Positions 1 through 7,795 of a DNA stretch of 35,468 bases are shown piece after piece. The notes under the pieces were generated by a model. That model did no database searches and had not been told where the DNA came from. It was given only the letters and a program-made list of their open reading frames with translations. A program made the position numbers and the translations under genes. The DNA is from an uncultured Prevotella sp. (GTDB lineage: Bacteria > Bacteroidota > Bacteroidia > Bacteroidales > Bacteroidaceae): the NCBI GenBank assembly GCA_900314195.1, contig OMUH01000054.1, forward strand, positions 1 through 35,468, read 5' to 3'. Each line of letters opens with the position of its first letter. The stretch's first letter is position 1.

Positions 1-523
1 ATAACACGCACCAAATATTTTCCAAAGTTTTTTTCATTTTTCTTTCACTTTTTCGTCTTTCTTGACAAATAAAACTATTGCCGTGGGCGTGCACATAATT
101 ATATTATAGGGATAGTGGGGTGAACGAGGATTTTATGTAGATAATGGGTTATCGGAGAAATTTGGACAACGGGGTAATTTGAGGATATAAGTTTATTATG
201 GGTAAGGTTAATTTGAGCTGATTAGATTTGACGTTTATCAGGGATGATTTGTCGTTATAAGTTGAATGGGCATGCGGGCATTTTATTTTGGAAAATGGAC
301 AATGGAATGGATGAACTGGAAACGGAAATCTGAATTTTTCTTACATTCAGTTTTTCAAAAATGGCAGGAAAACGCACTGCCCTACGGCCGGCCGTGTGGG
401 AGGGCATTCTCGCACGGTTTATTTTTCACTGATAATCAATGTGTTGTAATTTCATTACAAAAATAAAACCGTAAAACAAGCCTTTTATGTAATAAAATCA
501 GAAAAAGAAAGCATTGGTTCAGG

Positions 524-590
524 GGTCGTAAAGCAATGCTTTGGAAATTTATCTCACTGCAACAGAAATTTATCTCACTGCTTTACGGCC
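524..590. repeat. Imperfect inverted repeat enclosing two 17-bp direct repeats
   Basis: The arms at 524-535 (GGTCGTAAAGCA) and 579-590 (TGCTTTACGGCC) pair at 11 of 12 positions. The loop holds two identical copies of GAAATTTATCTCACTGC (544-560 and 565-581); the second overlaps the right arm. A nested palindrome AAAGCA-A-TGCTTT lies at 530-542. A related stretch (ACTGCCCTACGGCCG) occurs near 378-392. This could be a structured RNA or a decayed repeat element. Confidence 0.5.
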
Positions 591-651
591 GATAAACATG
601 CAAACAAGCAAAAAATAATGGTTTTATACGCGTTTTATGCAAAAGGGATAG

Positions 652-678
652 ATTCCTGTCTTGCGGCAGGAATTTTTT
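652..678 (+). terminator. Rho-independent terminator-like hairpin
   Basis: The arms ATTCCTG (652-658) and CAGGAAT (667-673) pair perfectly, two more pairs (one of them G-T) extend the stem inward to a four-base loop, and a run of six T follows (673-678). The orientation would end a plus-strand transcript, yet no gene lies to its left within the window. It may therefore close a small RNA in 470-680. Confidence 0.55.
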
Positions 679-882
679 CTGAGGCCGTTTTTTTAGTTAA
701 TATTCTTTAATTTCTTCGGAATTATTTTTACATATCTCTATATTCTCACAACAACATTAGGACCAAAGAGGGTGCACGGTCCGTGCGAGCAGTGAGCATT
801 AGAATACATTCTGTGTAGCCACGGATTGATACATGTAAGCAAAAAACAGAATGACACGACGAAAAAGATGAAAAAGAGATAA

Positions 883-918
883 TTTGTCAGATGCTATGTA
901 AAAATATGTGTATTTTTG
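883..918 (+). promoter_or_regulatory. Candidate Bacteroidetes promoter for ftsH
   Basis: TATTTTTG at 911-918 fits the -7 consensus TAnnTTTG of Bacteroidetes. TTTG at 883-886 could be the -33 box, but the 24-base spacer is longer than the usual 19-21. The transcript would have a leader of about 160 nt that includes the 12-bp tandem repeat. Confidence 0.3.
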
Positions 919-1002
919 TAAATGATACAAAAGGAAAAAGGCAATGGCACAAAATTTGCCAATCTACCTTAAAAGCAATTCTCTGATTGAAACAAGAAAA
1001 AA

Positions 1003-1055
1003 ATTGTCTTAATTTAATTATTGTCTTAATTATTGTCTTAATTATTGTCTTAATT
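1003..1055 (+). repeat. 12-bp tandem repeat in the ftsH leader
   Basis: The unit ATTGTCTTAATT occurs perfectly at 1003-1014, 1020-1031, 1032-1043 and 1044-1055. The last three are head to tail; the first is set off by five bases. The array ends 31 bases before the ftsH start codon, so copy-number change would alter the mRNA leader. Confidence 0.9.
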
Positions 1056-1086
1056 ATTTAAACAACTATTAAAACCGGTAACAAAC

Positions 1087-2961
1087 ATGCAAAAGAAACC
1101 GAAACAACAAAACGGCCAGAAGGGCACACCGCCGTCATCGTCATGGTTCAACTGGAACACACTGTTCATAGGAATATTATTTCTTGCACTTTTGAACGGT
1201 CTGTTCTACCCTGCACTTACGCCACAGGTAGAAGACACTGACTATGGAACTTTCATATCATACGTAAACAAGGGGAAGGTCAAGGCAGTCCAGATAAAGG
1301 AGAGCGAGATATATTTCTCTGTTAAGGGGAAAGACGGCAAGGACATTACATATAAAACTGCCGAGGTGAATGATCCGGAGCTTGTAAACCGTCTTTTAAA
1401 AGCCAAGAGTGCTTCGAAAGGTGGAAAAATAGAGTTCACAAAGACTATACCAAAGAAGAATTCGCCCATCATTGACTTTCTGCTGTGGTGGGTATTGCCA
1501 GGCATAATCTTCTATTGGATACTGTCTTACGGTTCCAGAAAGATGATGAAAGGTCTCGGCGGCGGCAACAACTTCCTTTCTGTAGGCAAGAGCGGTGCTA
1601 AAGTATATGCCGAGAGCGACATCAAGACGACATTTGCCGACGTTGCCGGCCAGGACGAGGCGAAAGACACGCTGAAGGAAATAGTCGACTTTCTTCATAA
1701 CCCCGCCAAATACACTCGGCTGGGAGCCCGTCTGCCAAAAGGCGCACTGCTGGTTGGTCCTCCGGGAACAGGAAAAACACTTATAGCAAGAGCCGTTGCC
1801 GGCGAGGCGAACGTGCCCTTCTTCTCCATTTCAGGCTCAGAGTTTGTCCAGATGTTTGTCGGCATGGGTGCCGCGAAGGTGCGCGACCTGTTCAAGCAAG
1901 CCGCCGAGAAAGCACCGTGCATAATCTTCATAGACGAGATAGACGCCATCGGCAAGAGCCGCGACCAGGCAATGGGGAATGACGAGCGCGAGCAGACCCT
2001 CAACCAGCTGCTGACAGAGATGGATGGCTTCGATGCCACAAAGGGCGTTGTCATTCTGGCAGCCACCAACCGTCCGGAAAGTCTCGACAAGGCATTGCTC
2101 CGCCCAGGCCGCTTTGACCGCCGCATCATCATGGAGCTTCCAGACCTTGAAGGCCGCAAGGCTATACTTAAAGTACATTTGAAACATGTCAGGCACGGCG
2201 ACATCGACTTCGACAAGGTGGGACGCGCCACAGCCGGTTCCAGTGGTGCCGACATCGCGAACATAGTCAACGAGGCCGCCCTGCGCGCCGTCAGATCAGG
2301 CAAGGACGAGGTTGAGACGGAAGACCTTGAGGAAAGCGTCGAGACCGTTATCGCCGGCGAGCAGAAGAAGGGCGCCGTCATCTCACCTGAGGAGAAGCGC
2401 ATCATAGCATACCATGAGACAGGACATGCCATGGTGGCCGCTTTGCAAAGTCATTCAGCGCCGGTACAGAAGATAACTATCATACCGCGCACCAGCGGCG
2501 CATTAGGCTACACCATGCAGGTGGACAGCGGCGAGAAGCACCTCATGAGCCGCGAGGAGATGCTGAACCGCCTTGCCACGCTTACCGGCGGCCGTGCCGC
2601 TGAGGAAGTGATGTGCAACACCTGCACGACAGGAGCCTCCAACGACATAGAAAAAGCCACCCAGATAGCCCGTGCCATGATTACCGTATACGGCATGGAC
2701 GACAATTTCGGAATGGTTCAGCTTGAAAGGCAACGCAACCGCTATCTTGGCGGCAGCACAGAGATGGTATGCTCTGCCGAGACTGCCAACGCCATTGATG
2801 CCGATGTGCAGAAATACGTCAAGGAGGCACACGCGAAAGCCGTAGAGATAATAAGCAACCACAAGAAAGAGATGGACGAGGCCGCCGGCATATTACTCCA
2901 GAAAGAGACCATCACCGGCGAGGAGTTCATGTCTGTGCTTAGAAAATACGGTGATGTATGA
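1087..2961 (+). CDS. ftsH: ATP-dependent zinc metalloprotease FtsH
   Basis: Membrane-anchored AAA+ protease that extracts and degrades misassembled membrane proteins and selected regulators. Two membrane segments (about residues 24-43 and 127-147) flank the extracytoplasmic domain. The AAA module has Walker A GPPGTGKT (224-231) and Walker B with Asp283-Glu284. The protease domain has the zinc motif HETGH (443-447) and a likely third zinc ligand, Asp520. The length of 624 residues is within the family's range and the C-terminus looks complete. The start is the first ATG after an A-rich leader. The patatin gene follows after 82 bases on the same strand, so co-transcription is possible. The ftsH neighbourhood has neither rsfS nor cdsA, which are frequent neighbours in Bacteroidetes as far as I recall. 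Confidence 0.98.
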   Translation: MQKKPKQQNGQKGTPPSSSWFNWNTLFIGILFLALLNGLFYPALTPQVEDTDYGTFISYVNKGKVKAVQIKESEIYFSVKGKDGKDITYKTAEVNDPELVNRLLKAKSASKGGKIEFTKTIPKKNSPIIDFLLWWVLPGIIFYWILSYGSRKMMKGLGGGNNFLSVGKSGAKVYAESDIKTTFADVAGQDEAKDTLKEIVDFLHNPAKYTRLGARLPKGALLVGPPGTGKTLIARAVAGEANVPFFSISGSEFVQMFVGMGAAKVRDLFKQAAEKAPCIIFIDEIDAIGKSRDQAMGNDEREQTLNQLLTEMDGFDATKGVVILAATNRPESLDKALLRPGRFDRRIIMELPDLEGRKAILKVHLKHVRHGDIDFDKVGRATAGSSGADIANIVNEAALRAVRSGKDEVETEDLEESVETVIAGEQKKGAVISPEEKRIIAYHETGHAMVAALQSHSAPVQKITIIPRTSGALGYTMQVDSGEKHLMSREEMLNRLATLTGGRAAEEVMCNTCTTGASNDIEKATQIARAMITVYGMDDNFGMVQLERQRNRYLGGSTEMVCSAETANAIDADVQKYVKEAHAKAVEIISNHKKEMDEAAGILLQKETITGEEFMSVLRKYGDV

Positions 2962-3043
2962 CAGTGAGAACGAACAAACGGCAGTCAGGCAAGGTGACTT
3001 ATGCCAGCTGCCGCCATTTTTTACAAAATAAAAGAACGAGATT

Positions 3044-3940
3044 ATGTCGGTATTCAATATATTCAAACATGACAAACGCAGCAACCGCAATGTAGCGCTT
3101 ACGCTGTCAAGCGGCGGAGCGCGCGGTCTGGCGCATATCGGAGCCATAGAAGCCCTCATCGACAACGGTTATAAGATTACGTCATTGTCGGGCACCTCTT
3201 TCGGCTCAATAGTTGCGGCCATGTATGCCACCGGGCACCTTGAGGATTTCAAGCAATGGATGCTCAGCATTGACAAGAAGCAGATGCGCGAATATACAGA
3301 CTATTCCTTTTCACTATATTCAATTGTGAAGGGCGACCGCATAATAGAGCAGCTTAAGAAAATTTCACCCGACACCGACATTGAAGACCTTCCTGTGCCG
3401 CTCAGCATAATAGCCACAGACTGGCGCACTGGGCATGAGGTGGTGTTCAACCATGGCTCGCTGTGGCACGCCGTCAGGGCCTCAATGTCAGTGCCGGCAT
3501 TCTTCGAACCGGTGAAGGACGGGGAGCGGATACTCATTGACGGCGGCATCACAAACCCTTTGCCCCTCGACCGTGCGAAGCGCACCAAAGACGACTTGCT
3601 TGTCGGCGTCAACGTAAGCGGACATGACTACGGCGGCATCTATAACCGCAAGAAAATGGCACATGAATGGGCCGCCAAGAAATCACTGCCCATCAGCCTG
3701 CTGTCGAGGCTGCTGTCAAAAGATGCAGGATACATCATGAACTATTACACCATGATAAACCAGACCGTGTCTATAGCGATCTCACAGAACGCAAGCCGGA
3801 ACATAATAATCTGCAAGCCCGACATACTTGTAAACATCTCAATGCGCCGCTACGGCGGCAACGACTACGACAAGGCCGCCAGTATAATAAAAATAGGCTA
3901 CCGGAAAATGTCGGCAGCCATAAAAGCATTCAAGAAATAA
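3044..3940 (+). CDS. Patatin-like phospholipase family protein
   Basis: Cytoplasmic lipid acyl hydrolase of the bacterial patatin (RssA/YlbK-like) family. The oxyanion-hole motif GGARG is at residues 24-28, the nucleophile elbow GTSFG has Ser52, and the second member of the Ser-Asp dyad is Asp166 in the DGG motif. The protein is 298 residues with no signal peptide, so it differs from the secreted outer-membrane patatins of this phylum. It lies 82 bases downstream of ftsH and runs tail to tail into the histidine phosphatase with only 6 bases between the stop codons and no evident terminator. The substrate cannot be read from the sequence. Confidence 0.93.
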   Translation: MSVFNIFKHDKRSNRNVALTLSSGGARGLAHIGAIEALIDNGYKITSLSGTSFGSIVAAMYATGHLEDFKQWMLSIDKKQMREYTDYSFSLYSIVKGDRIIEQLKKISPDTDIEDLPVPLSIIATDWRTGHEVVFNHGSLWHAVRASMSVPAFFEPVKDGERILIDGGITNPLPLDRAKRTKDDLLVGVNVSGHDYGGIYNRKKMAHEWAAKKSLPISLLSRLLSKDAGYIMNYYTMINQTVSIAISQNASRNIIICKPDILVNISMRRYGGNDYDKAASIIKIGYRKMSAAIKAFKK

Positions 3941-3946
3941 CACCGC

Positions 3947-4459
3947 TCAGAGCATGAGCACCCTGACCTCGGCATTCTGCATACGCGGAATCTCATTCAT
4001 CGGCTTATGATAATACACGCTTTGCACGGCTTTATTTATTATGCCGTGACCTACAGCGACAACGGTTTTACCGGGGTAAGTCACCTTTAACCATGTCAGG
4101 AAGTTCTGCGCCCTCGACTTCAGATGTGCGATGGTCTCAACATCATCAGGCCAGTCGGCAGGGTCTTTCGGCAGGGCTGGTATATATTTGCCGGTCATGC
4201 TTCCCCAGTCGCGTTCTCTCAGCAACGGCGTTGTCACAATCTCCGCGCCATGCGGTGCCGCGATTACAGCACATGTCTGTTTGCTCCTGTTCAAATCACT
4301 TGACACGAAGACATCTATTTTCTCATTTTTCATTTTCTCAGCCACCTGACGTGCCTGTTCCTTTCCGGCATCGTTAAGCTCACCCTGAACCTGCCCCTGC
4401 AGAATATGCGCAGCATTATCGAAGGTCTCGCCGTGTCGTACAAGATAAAGTGTTGTCAT
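3947..4459 (-). CDS. Histidine phosphatase family protein (phosphoglycerate mutase-like)
   Basis: A 170-residue protein of the branch-1 histidine phosphatase family. The RHG motif (Arg8-His9-Gly10) supplies the phosphorylated histidine, Glu82 lies in the usual acid position (RERDWG) and the second histidine is His138 in GHG. Such proteins dephosphorylate small metabolites or act as phosphoglycerate mutases. The short length and lack of mutase insertions favour a phosphatase. The start is the first ATG. It is divergent from the DUF308 gene and convergent with the patatin gene. The substrate is unknown. Confidence 0.93.
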   Translation of the reverse strand: MTTLYLVRHGETFDNAAHILQGQVQGELNDAGKEQARQVAEKMKNEKIDVFVSSDLNRSKQTCAVIAAPHGAEIVTTPLLRERDWGSMTGKYIPALPKDPADWPDDVETIAHLKSRAQNFLTWLKVTYPGKTVVAVGHGIINKAVQSVYYHKPMNEIPRMQNAEVRVLML

Positions 4460-4508
4460 AATTATTTGTTTTTTCGGATATTAAAGCAAAAAATATGCCA
4501 TTAGTAAA

Positions 4509-4536
4509 TTTGTGTCAAACCTTTTGTGTAAATTTG
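4509..4536 (+). promoter_or_regulatory. Candidate promoter for the DUF308 gene
   Basis: TAAATTTG at 4529-4536 fits the Bacteroidetes -7 box, with TTTG at 4509-4512 as a possible -33 box (16-base spacer, shorter than usual). A second TAAATTTG lies at 4505-4512. The predicted leader of about 110 nt would contain the palindromic boxes at 4597-4635. Confidence 0.35.
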
Positions 4537-4596
4537 CCGTACAGGATTGTGGAATTATACAACAATTCCTTCCAGGACACACATTAATAAAAATTA

Positions 4597-4635
4597 ATAT
4601 TCGAATACAGATATTCGAATAATTTTTGAATATTC
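4597..4635. promoter_or_regulatory. Cluster of palindromic boxes upstream of DUF308 gene
   Basis: ATATTCGAAT occurs twice at 4597-4606 and 4611-4620 (14-base period). Its core ATTCGAAT is a perfect palindrome. A third palindrome, GAATATTC, follows at 4628-4635. The group ends 18 bases before the start codon, a position suited to a repressor or translational control. No regulator is encoded next to it. Confidence 0.45.
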
Positions 4636-4653
4636 ACATCAAAGAGAAACAAG

Positions 4654-5295
4654 ATGAAGATTATCCAAAGTTCATTCTTCCGGGCCATTGTAGCCGCAAT
4701 TGTCGGTGCGCTGCTCGTAAAATACCGTGATCAGGCCGTCGAAAAGATAACAATAGCCATCGGCGCGCTTTTTCTTATATCAGGCATAGTGTCAGTGGTC
4801 AGCTATGTGCAGCAGAGCAAGCACAGCGATGACATACAGCTGTTCGACGCAGACGGCCGGCAGCTTCTCGGCCAGAAGCCTGTCTTCCCTATAGTAGGCA
4901 TCGGCAGCGGTGCCCTCGGAATAATCCTTATGCTTATGCCGTCGACATTCATAAAAGGACTGATGTACTGTTTTGCGTTCATTGTCATCATCGGTGCCAT
5001 CGGCCAGTTCGCGTCACTCACTGCTGCAAGACGCTATGCCCGCATAGGCTTGTTCTATTGGATTATGCCGTCGCTGTTGCTGCTGATAGGCCTGATTACA
5101 GTTATTTACCCACAGGCAATAGCATCGGCACCGCTTTTCGTACTTGGCTGGTGCCTGCTTGTGTATGCAGTCGTTGAGACATTGAATGCACTGAAGATTT
5201 ATTCTTGCCGGAAGAAATACATGCGCAACTATACAGAAATTAAAAGCCCGTCAGACAACACATCTGAGCAGTCTGACACCGAGGCAAAAAAATAA
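4654..5295 (+). CDS. DUF308 (HdeD-like) multi-pass membrane protein
   Basis: A 213-residue inner-membrane protein with about five to six hydrophobic segments (roughly residues 8-22, 32-53, 78-97, 101-118, 126-145 and 150-170) and a hydrophilic charged C-terminal tail of about 35 residues. The repeated pattern of paired helices with a glycine-rich second half matches the DUF308/HdeD family, whose E. coli member is linked to acid resistance. The molecular function is not known. It stands alone, with palindromic boxes in its leader and a long perfect hairpin just after its stop codon. Confidence 0.8.
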   Translation: MKIIQSSFFRAIVAAIVGALLVKYRDQAVEKITIAIGALFLISGIVSVVSYVQQSKHSDDIQLFDADGRQLLGQKPVFPIVGIGSGALGIILMLMPSTFIKGLMYCFAFIVIIGAIGQFASLTAARRYARIGLFYWIMPSLLLLIGLITVIYPQAIASAPLFVLGWCLLVYAVVETLNALKIYSCRKKYMRNYTEIKSPSDNTSEQSDTEAKK

Positions 5296-5317
5296 AAATA
5301 ACTTCTGCATTTTTTCC

Positions 5318-5371
5318 GTTAGAAGATGTCCGCATGCGCAGGCCGCAGTCTGCATGCGGACATCTTCTAAC
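5318..5371. repeat. Perfect 20-bp inverted repeat between convergent genes
   Basis: The arms at 5318-5337 and 5352-5371 are exact reverse complements over 20 bases, with a 14-base loop. It sits between the convergent DUF308 and udk genes, so a bidirectional terminator is plausible. Neither side is followed by a T-tract in the direction of transcription, which is unusual. The inner arm sequence (GCATGCGGAC) resembles part of the repeat at 33350-33379. Confidence 0.85.
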
Positions 5372-5388
5372 AGTTTGAAAGCGCATAA

Positions 5389-6021
5389 TCAAGCTCTTTC
5401 GTTCTTTACAAGTCCGGAAATATAATCACACAATATTCCAATACCCTTTACATTCTCTCCGCCCTGCGGAATTATCAGATCAGCATAACGCTTTGTCGGT
5501 TCAATAAACTGCTCATGCATGGGCTTCAGCACTTTCAGGTATCTGTCGACGACCATTGACACCGTACGCCCGCGGTCAATAGTGTCGCGCTGGATGTTCC
5601 GAATAAGCCGTTCGTCAGGGTCACAGTCAACGAATATCTTCAAGTCCATCATCTCACGCAGCTTTTTGTTAAGCAAAGTCATAATACCCTCAATGATTAT
5701 TACCGGCTTCGGCTCCACGTGTATTGTCTCCGGCAGGCGGTTGCTTAAGATATAAGAATACGTGGGCTGTTCTATGGCTATTCCGTTACGCAAGTCATTG
5801 ATTTGCTTGATAAGCAATTTCCAGTCGAAGGCGTCGGGATGATCAAAGTTTATAGCCTTACGTTCCTCGTCAGTAAGTCCGGTTGTGTCGTTATAATACG
5901 AGTCAAGCGGCACGACAGCCACATAATGCGGCGGCAGTGCCTCTACTATTTTCTTCACCACAGTAGTCTTTCCGCTTCCTGTTCCGCCCGCAATTCCTAT
6001 AATAGTTATTTTGTCTTTCAC
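5389..6021 (-). CDS. udk: Uridine kinase
   Basis: Phosphorylates uridine and cytidine to UMP and CMP in pyrimidine salvage. The P-loop GGTGSGKT is at residues 12-19, and the pattern of a DSYY substrate loop, a DHPDAFDW stretch and an IIEGI motif matches bacterial uridine kinases. The length (210) is normal. The start codon is GTG: no in-frame ATG lies upstream, and the next residues (KDKITIIGIAGG) are the conserved N-terminus. It is the last gene of a minus-strand set with the glutaredoxin-like gene 51 bases upstream. Confidence 0.96.
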   Translation of the reverse strand: MKDKITIIGIAGGTGSGKTTVVKKIVEALPPHYVAVVPLDSYYNDTTGLTDEERKAINFDHPDAFDWKLLIKQINDLRNGIAIEQPTYSYILSNRLPETIHVEPKPVIIIEGIMTLLNKKLREMMDLKIFVDCDPDERLIRNIQRDTIDRGRTVSMVVDRYLKVLKPMHEQFIEPTKRYADLIIPQGGENVKGIGILCDYISGLVKNERA

Positions 6022-6072
6022 GATAACATTATTTTTAGCAAATAATTCTTAGCACATATATACCTCAAGAAA

Positions 6073-6381
6073 TCAGCAGCCCTTCCCGTCGATGCTGCAT
6101 GCCGGACCGTCAAGCGGCTGCTTGCCGTCCCACTCAACAAGTCCGACGTCGGCCGGGTCAAGAGTAACCGTACCATCCTCAAGGACAAAGCACGGTATGC
6201 CGATATCACCTATTGCCTTTGAATGTTCAAAGACAGGATTATGATCTCTCAAAGACATGAATTCATGCATGAACCTCACATCTGTGCCTATGTCTATAAT
6301 CTTAAAACGGCTGTCACCCTCTACCTGACGGTCTACGTATTCACAGTACGGACACGTCTTCATACCATAAATTTTTATCAT
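6073..6381 (-). CDS. Glutaredoxin-related protein
   Basis: A 102-residue thioredoxin-fold protein with a CPYC redox motif (Cys10-Cys13) after the first beta strand and a cis-proline region (GIPCF). It would reduce disulfides or glutathionylated thiols, or act as a small thiol carrier. Unlike classical glutaredoxins it has extra cysteines: one directly after the cis-proline, and two in the C-terminal tail, one of them the last residue. Similar proteins in Bacteroidetes are annotated only as glutaredoxin-related. It lies between the metallophosphoesterase (43 bases upstream) and udk (51 bases downstream), with all three genes probably co-transcribed. Confidence 0.85.
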   Translation of the reverse strand: MIKIYGMKTCPYCEYVDRQVEGDSRFKIIDIGTDVRFMHEFMSLRDHNPVFEHSKAIGDIGIPCFVLEDGTVTLDPADVGLVEWDGKQPLDGPACSIDGKGC

Positions 6382-6424
6382 GACTATTTTATGTTTAATT
6401 TATAACCAAAGAAAAGCATTATCG

Positions 6425-7381
6425 TCATTTCCTATCCTTATGTCTCAGCGTAATAACATTAATCTCCGGCCATGCACCGAGCCGGAAAGGCACAGTGCCG
6501 CCTACGCCAAGGCTTACGTAAAGCATCGAGCCATTCTCGACATACTTTCCTCCCCACTCCTTATACATGAACATTGACGGCGACAGACGTCCTATTTTTA
6601 TCTGCCCGGCATGAGTATGTCCGCTCAGTGTCAGTGCTATATCAGTTTTCCCGAGCACCTCACGCCGCCAGTGCTCTGGGTCATGGGTAAGCAAAATCTT
6701 GAACATGCCGTCTGGCAGCCCCTGCATGGCTTTTTTCAAATCGCCGTAATCAGGAAAAGGCGGCCGGGAACTGTTCTCCACGCCTATGAGCGCAATGCCG
6801 CCGGGCAGGATGACATGCTCGTTAAGGAGCACGTGCCACCCCATCTTCCGCATCAGATACTGCAGGATATTCTGGTTGCGCCTTACATTATGCACGCTTT
6901 TGTCGGGCATATACTCACAATAATCATGGTTGCCCATGACAGCATAGACGCCGTCACGTGCCTTCAGGCTCGAGAACGCACGCCGGAACGGCAGCACCTC
7001 ATCTGCCGACACATTGACAAGGTCGCCGGTGAAGACTATAAGGTCACATCCCTGCTTGTTGGCCTTATCAACAAGTTTGTCTACAAAAGAACGGTTTCTG
7101 AGATATGTCCCTACATGAATGTCAGAAAGCTGAAGAATGCGATAGCCGTCCATGTCTGCAGGCAGCAGCGCACTTTCACACTCCGTCTGTCTGACAACAA
7201 TATGCCGCCATCCGAAGAGAAAGCCATAAGCAACCGCCAACAACAATGCTCCGCTGACAACGAGGCCTGCCACCAGACCTACAGTAAGCCAGAAAACAAG
7301 GAATAAAACGCCGGGGGCAACGATGACAAGCATCAGGCCGAACATAAGGCGCATGTATGTGTTATGACGAAATATAGCCAT
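6425..7381 (-). CDS. Membrane-anchored metallophosphoesterase
   Basis: Calcineurin-like phosphoesterase of the YkuE/YaeI type. The N-terminus has two hydrophobic segments (about residues 10-32 and 36-58), followed by the metal-binding motifs DIHVG, GDLVN, GNHDY and GHTHAG in the standard order. YaeI in E. coli removes phosphate from UDP-diacylglucosamine or its relatives, but the substrate here is unknown. I place the start at 7381 (318 residues): the hydrophobic anchor then begins right after the start and an A-rich leader precedes it. An in-frame start at 7471 would add 30 unconserved-looking residues. Confidence 0.92.
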   Translation of the reverse strand: MAIFRHNTYMRLMFGLMLVIVAPGVLFLVFWLTVGLVAGLVVSGALLLAVAYGFLFGWRHIVVRQTECESALLPADMDGYRILQLSDIHVGTYLRNRSFVDKLVDKANKQGCDLIVFTGDLVNVSADEVLPFRRAFSSLKARDGVYAVMGNHDYCEYMPDKSVHNVRRNQNILQYLMRKMGWHVLLNEHVILPGGIALIGVENSSRPPFPDYGDLKKAMQGLPDGMFKILLTHDPEHWRREVLGKTDIALTLSGHTHAGQIKIGRLSPSMFMYKEWGGKYVENGSMLYVSLGVGGTVPFRLGAWPEINVITLRHKDRK

Positions 7382-7795
7382 GGACGTCGATTTTTTTATT
7401 CCCTCATTCGTTTTTAAACATTCTGTCAATAAAAGACAGACAAAAATAACTGTTGCCTTCCTGGAACACATTTTCCGGTTCCGTTAAAAAGAACAGCACA
7501 TAGACGTAAAGCAAAATTGCAAGCTTTTAAAACTTCTGAAAACAATCTGCCCTATACCCTATAATGCAAACTTAGTCATTTTTTTCATACTTGCCGAATT
7601 TAAGACAAGATTTTTTATCGGAAAAACAGCAAAATTCAAAACAAAACGTCTGTACCATGCAAAATTGTTATATATATGTCACACACGTTGCACTTATAAA
7701 ACAAAAAGGCCAGAAGGCAGAAACATAAAACATGTTTCTGCCTCCCGGCCTTATTAATAACAGATTTGCTGAATGTCAACAAGTCTTTAAAATGA
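7382..7795. other. Intergenic region between metallophosphoesterase and acyl-CoA dehydrogenase genes
   Basis: Contains the terminator of the etf operon (7701-7752) and a possible -7 box for the metallophosphoesterase (CAAACTTA at 7567-7574, reading TAAGTTTG on the minus strand). No -33 box is clear. The rest is AT-rich and I see no gene in it. Confidence 0.6.
7701..7752 (-). terminator. Rho-independent terminator of the etf operon
   Basis: A long stem: AAGGCC (7706-7711) pairs with GGCCTT (7747-7752), and AGGCAGAAACAT (7714-7725) pairs with ATGTTTCTGCCT (7732-7743), separated by a small internal bulge. On the minus strand the stem is followed by TTTTTG. It lies about 45 bases after the acyl-CoA dehydrogenase stop codon. 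Confidence 0.9.

Larger units (their letters stand above)
1..1086. other. Non-coding region upstream of ftsH
   Basis: About 1.1 kb with no convincing gene. A 66-codon open frame at 266-466 has no recognisable domain and an odd composition, so I do not call it. The region holds an imperfect long inverted repeat (524-590) enclosing two 17-bp direct repeats, a terminator-like hairpin (652-678), a perfect 6-bp inverted repeat around 774-786, a candidate promoter (883-918) and a 12-bp tandem repeat (1003-1055). It could contain a small RNA or the end of a transcript entering from the left. Confidence 0.6.

Noticed and set aside
266-466. 66-codon plus-strand open frame in the upstream region
   Set aside because: No ribosome-binding signal, odd composition with many aromatic residues, and no family resemblance.
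1003-1055. Possible CRISPR array
   Set aside because: The unit is 12 bases with no spacers and no cas genes nearby; it is a simple tandem repeat.
1695-2432. 245-codon open frame antisense to ftsH
   Set aside because: It mirrors the conserved AAA domain of ftsH and has serine/arginine-rich shadow composition.
5318-5371. Standard rho-independent terminator
   Set aside because: The stem is perfect, but neither strand has a T-tract after it, so I list it as an inverted repeat rather than a terminator.
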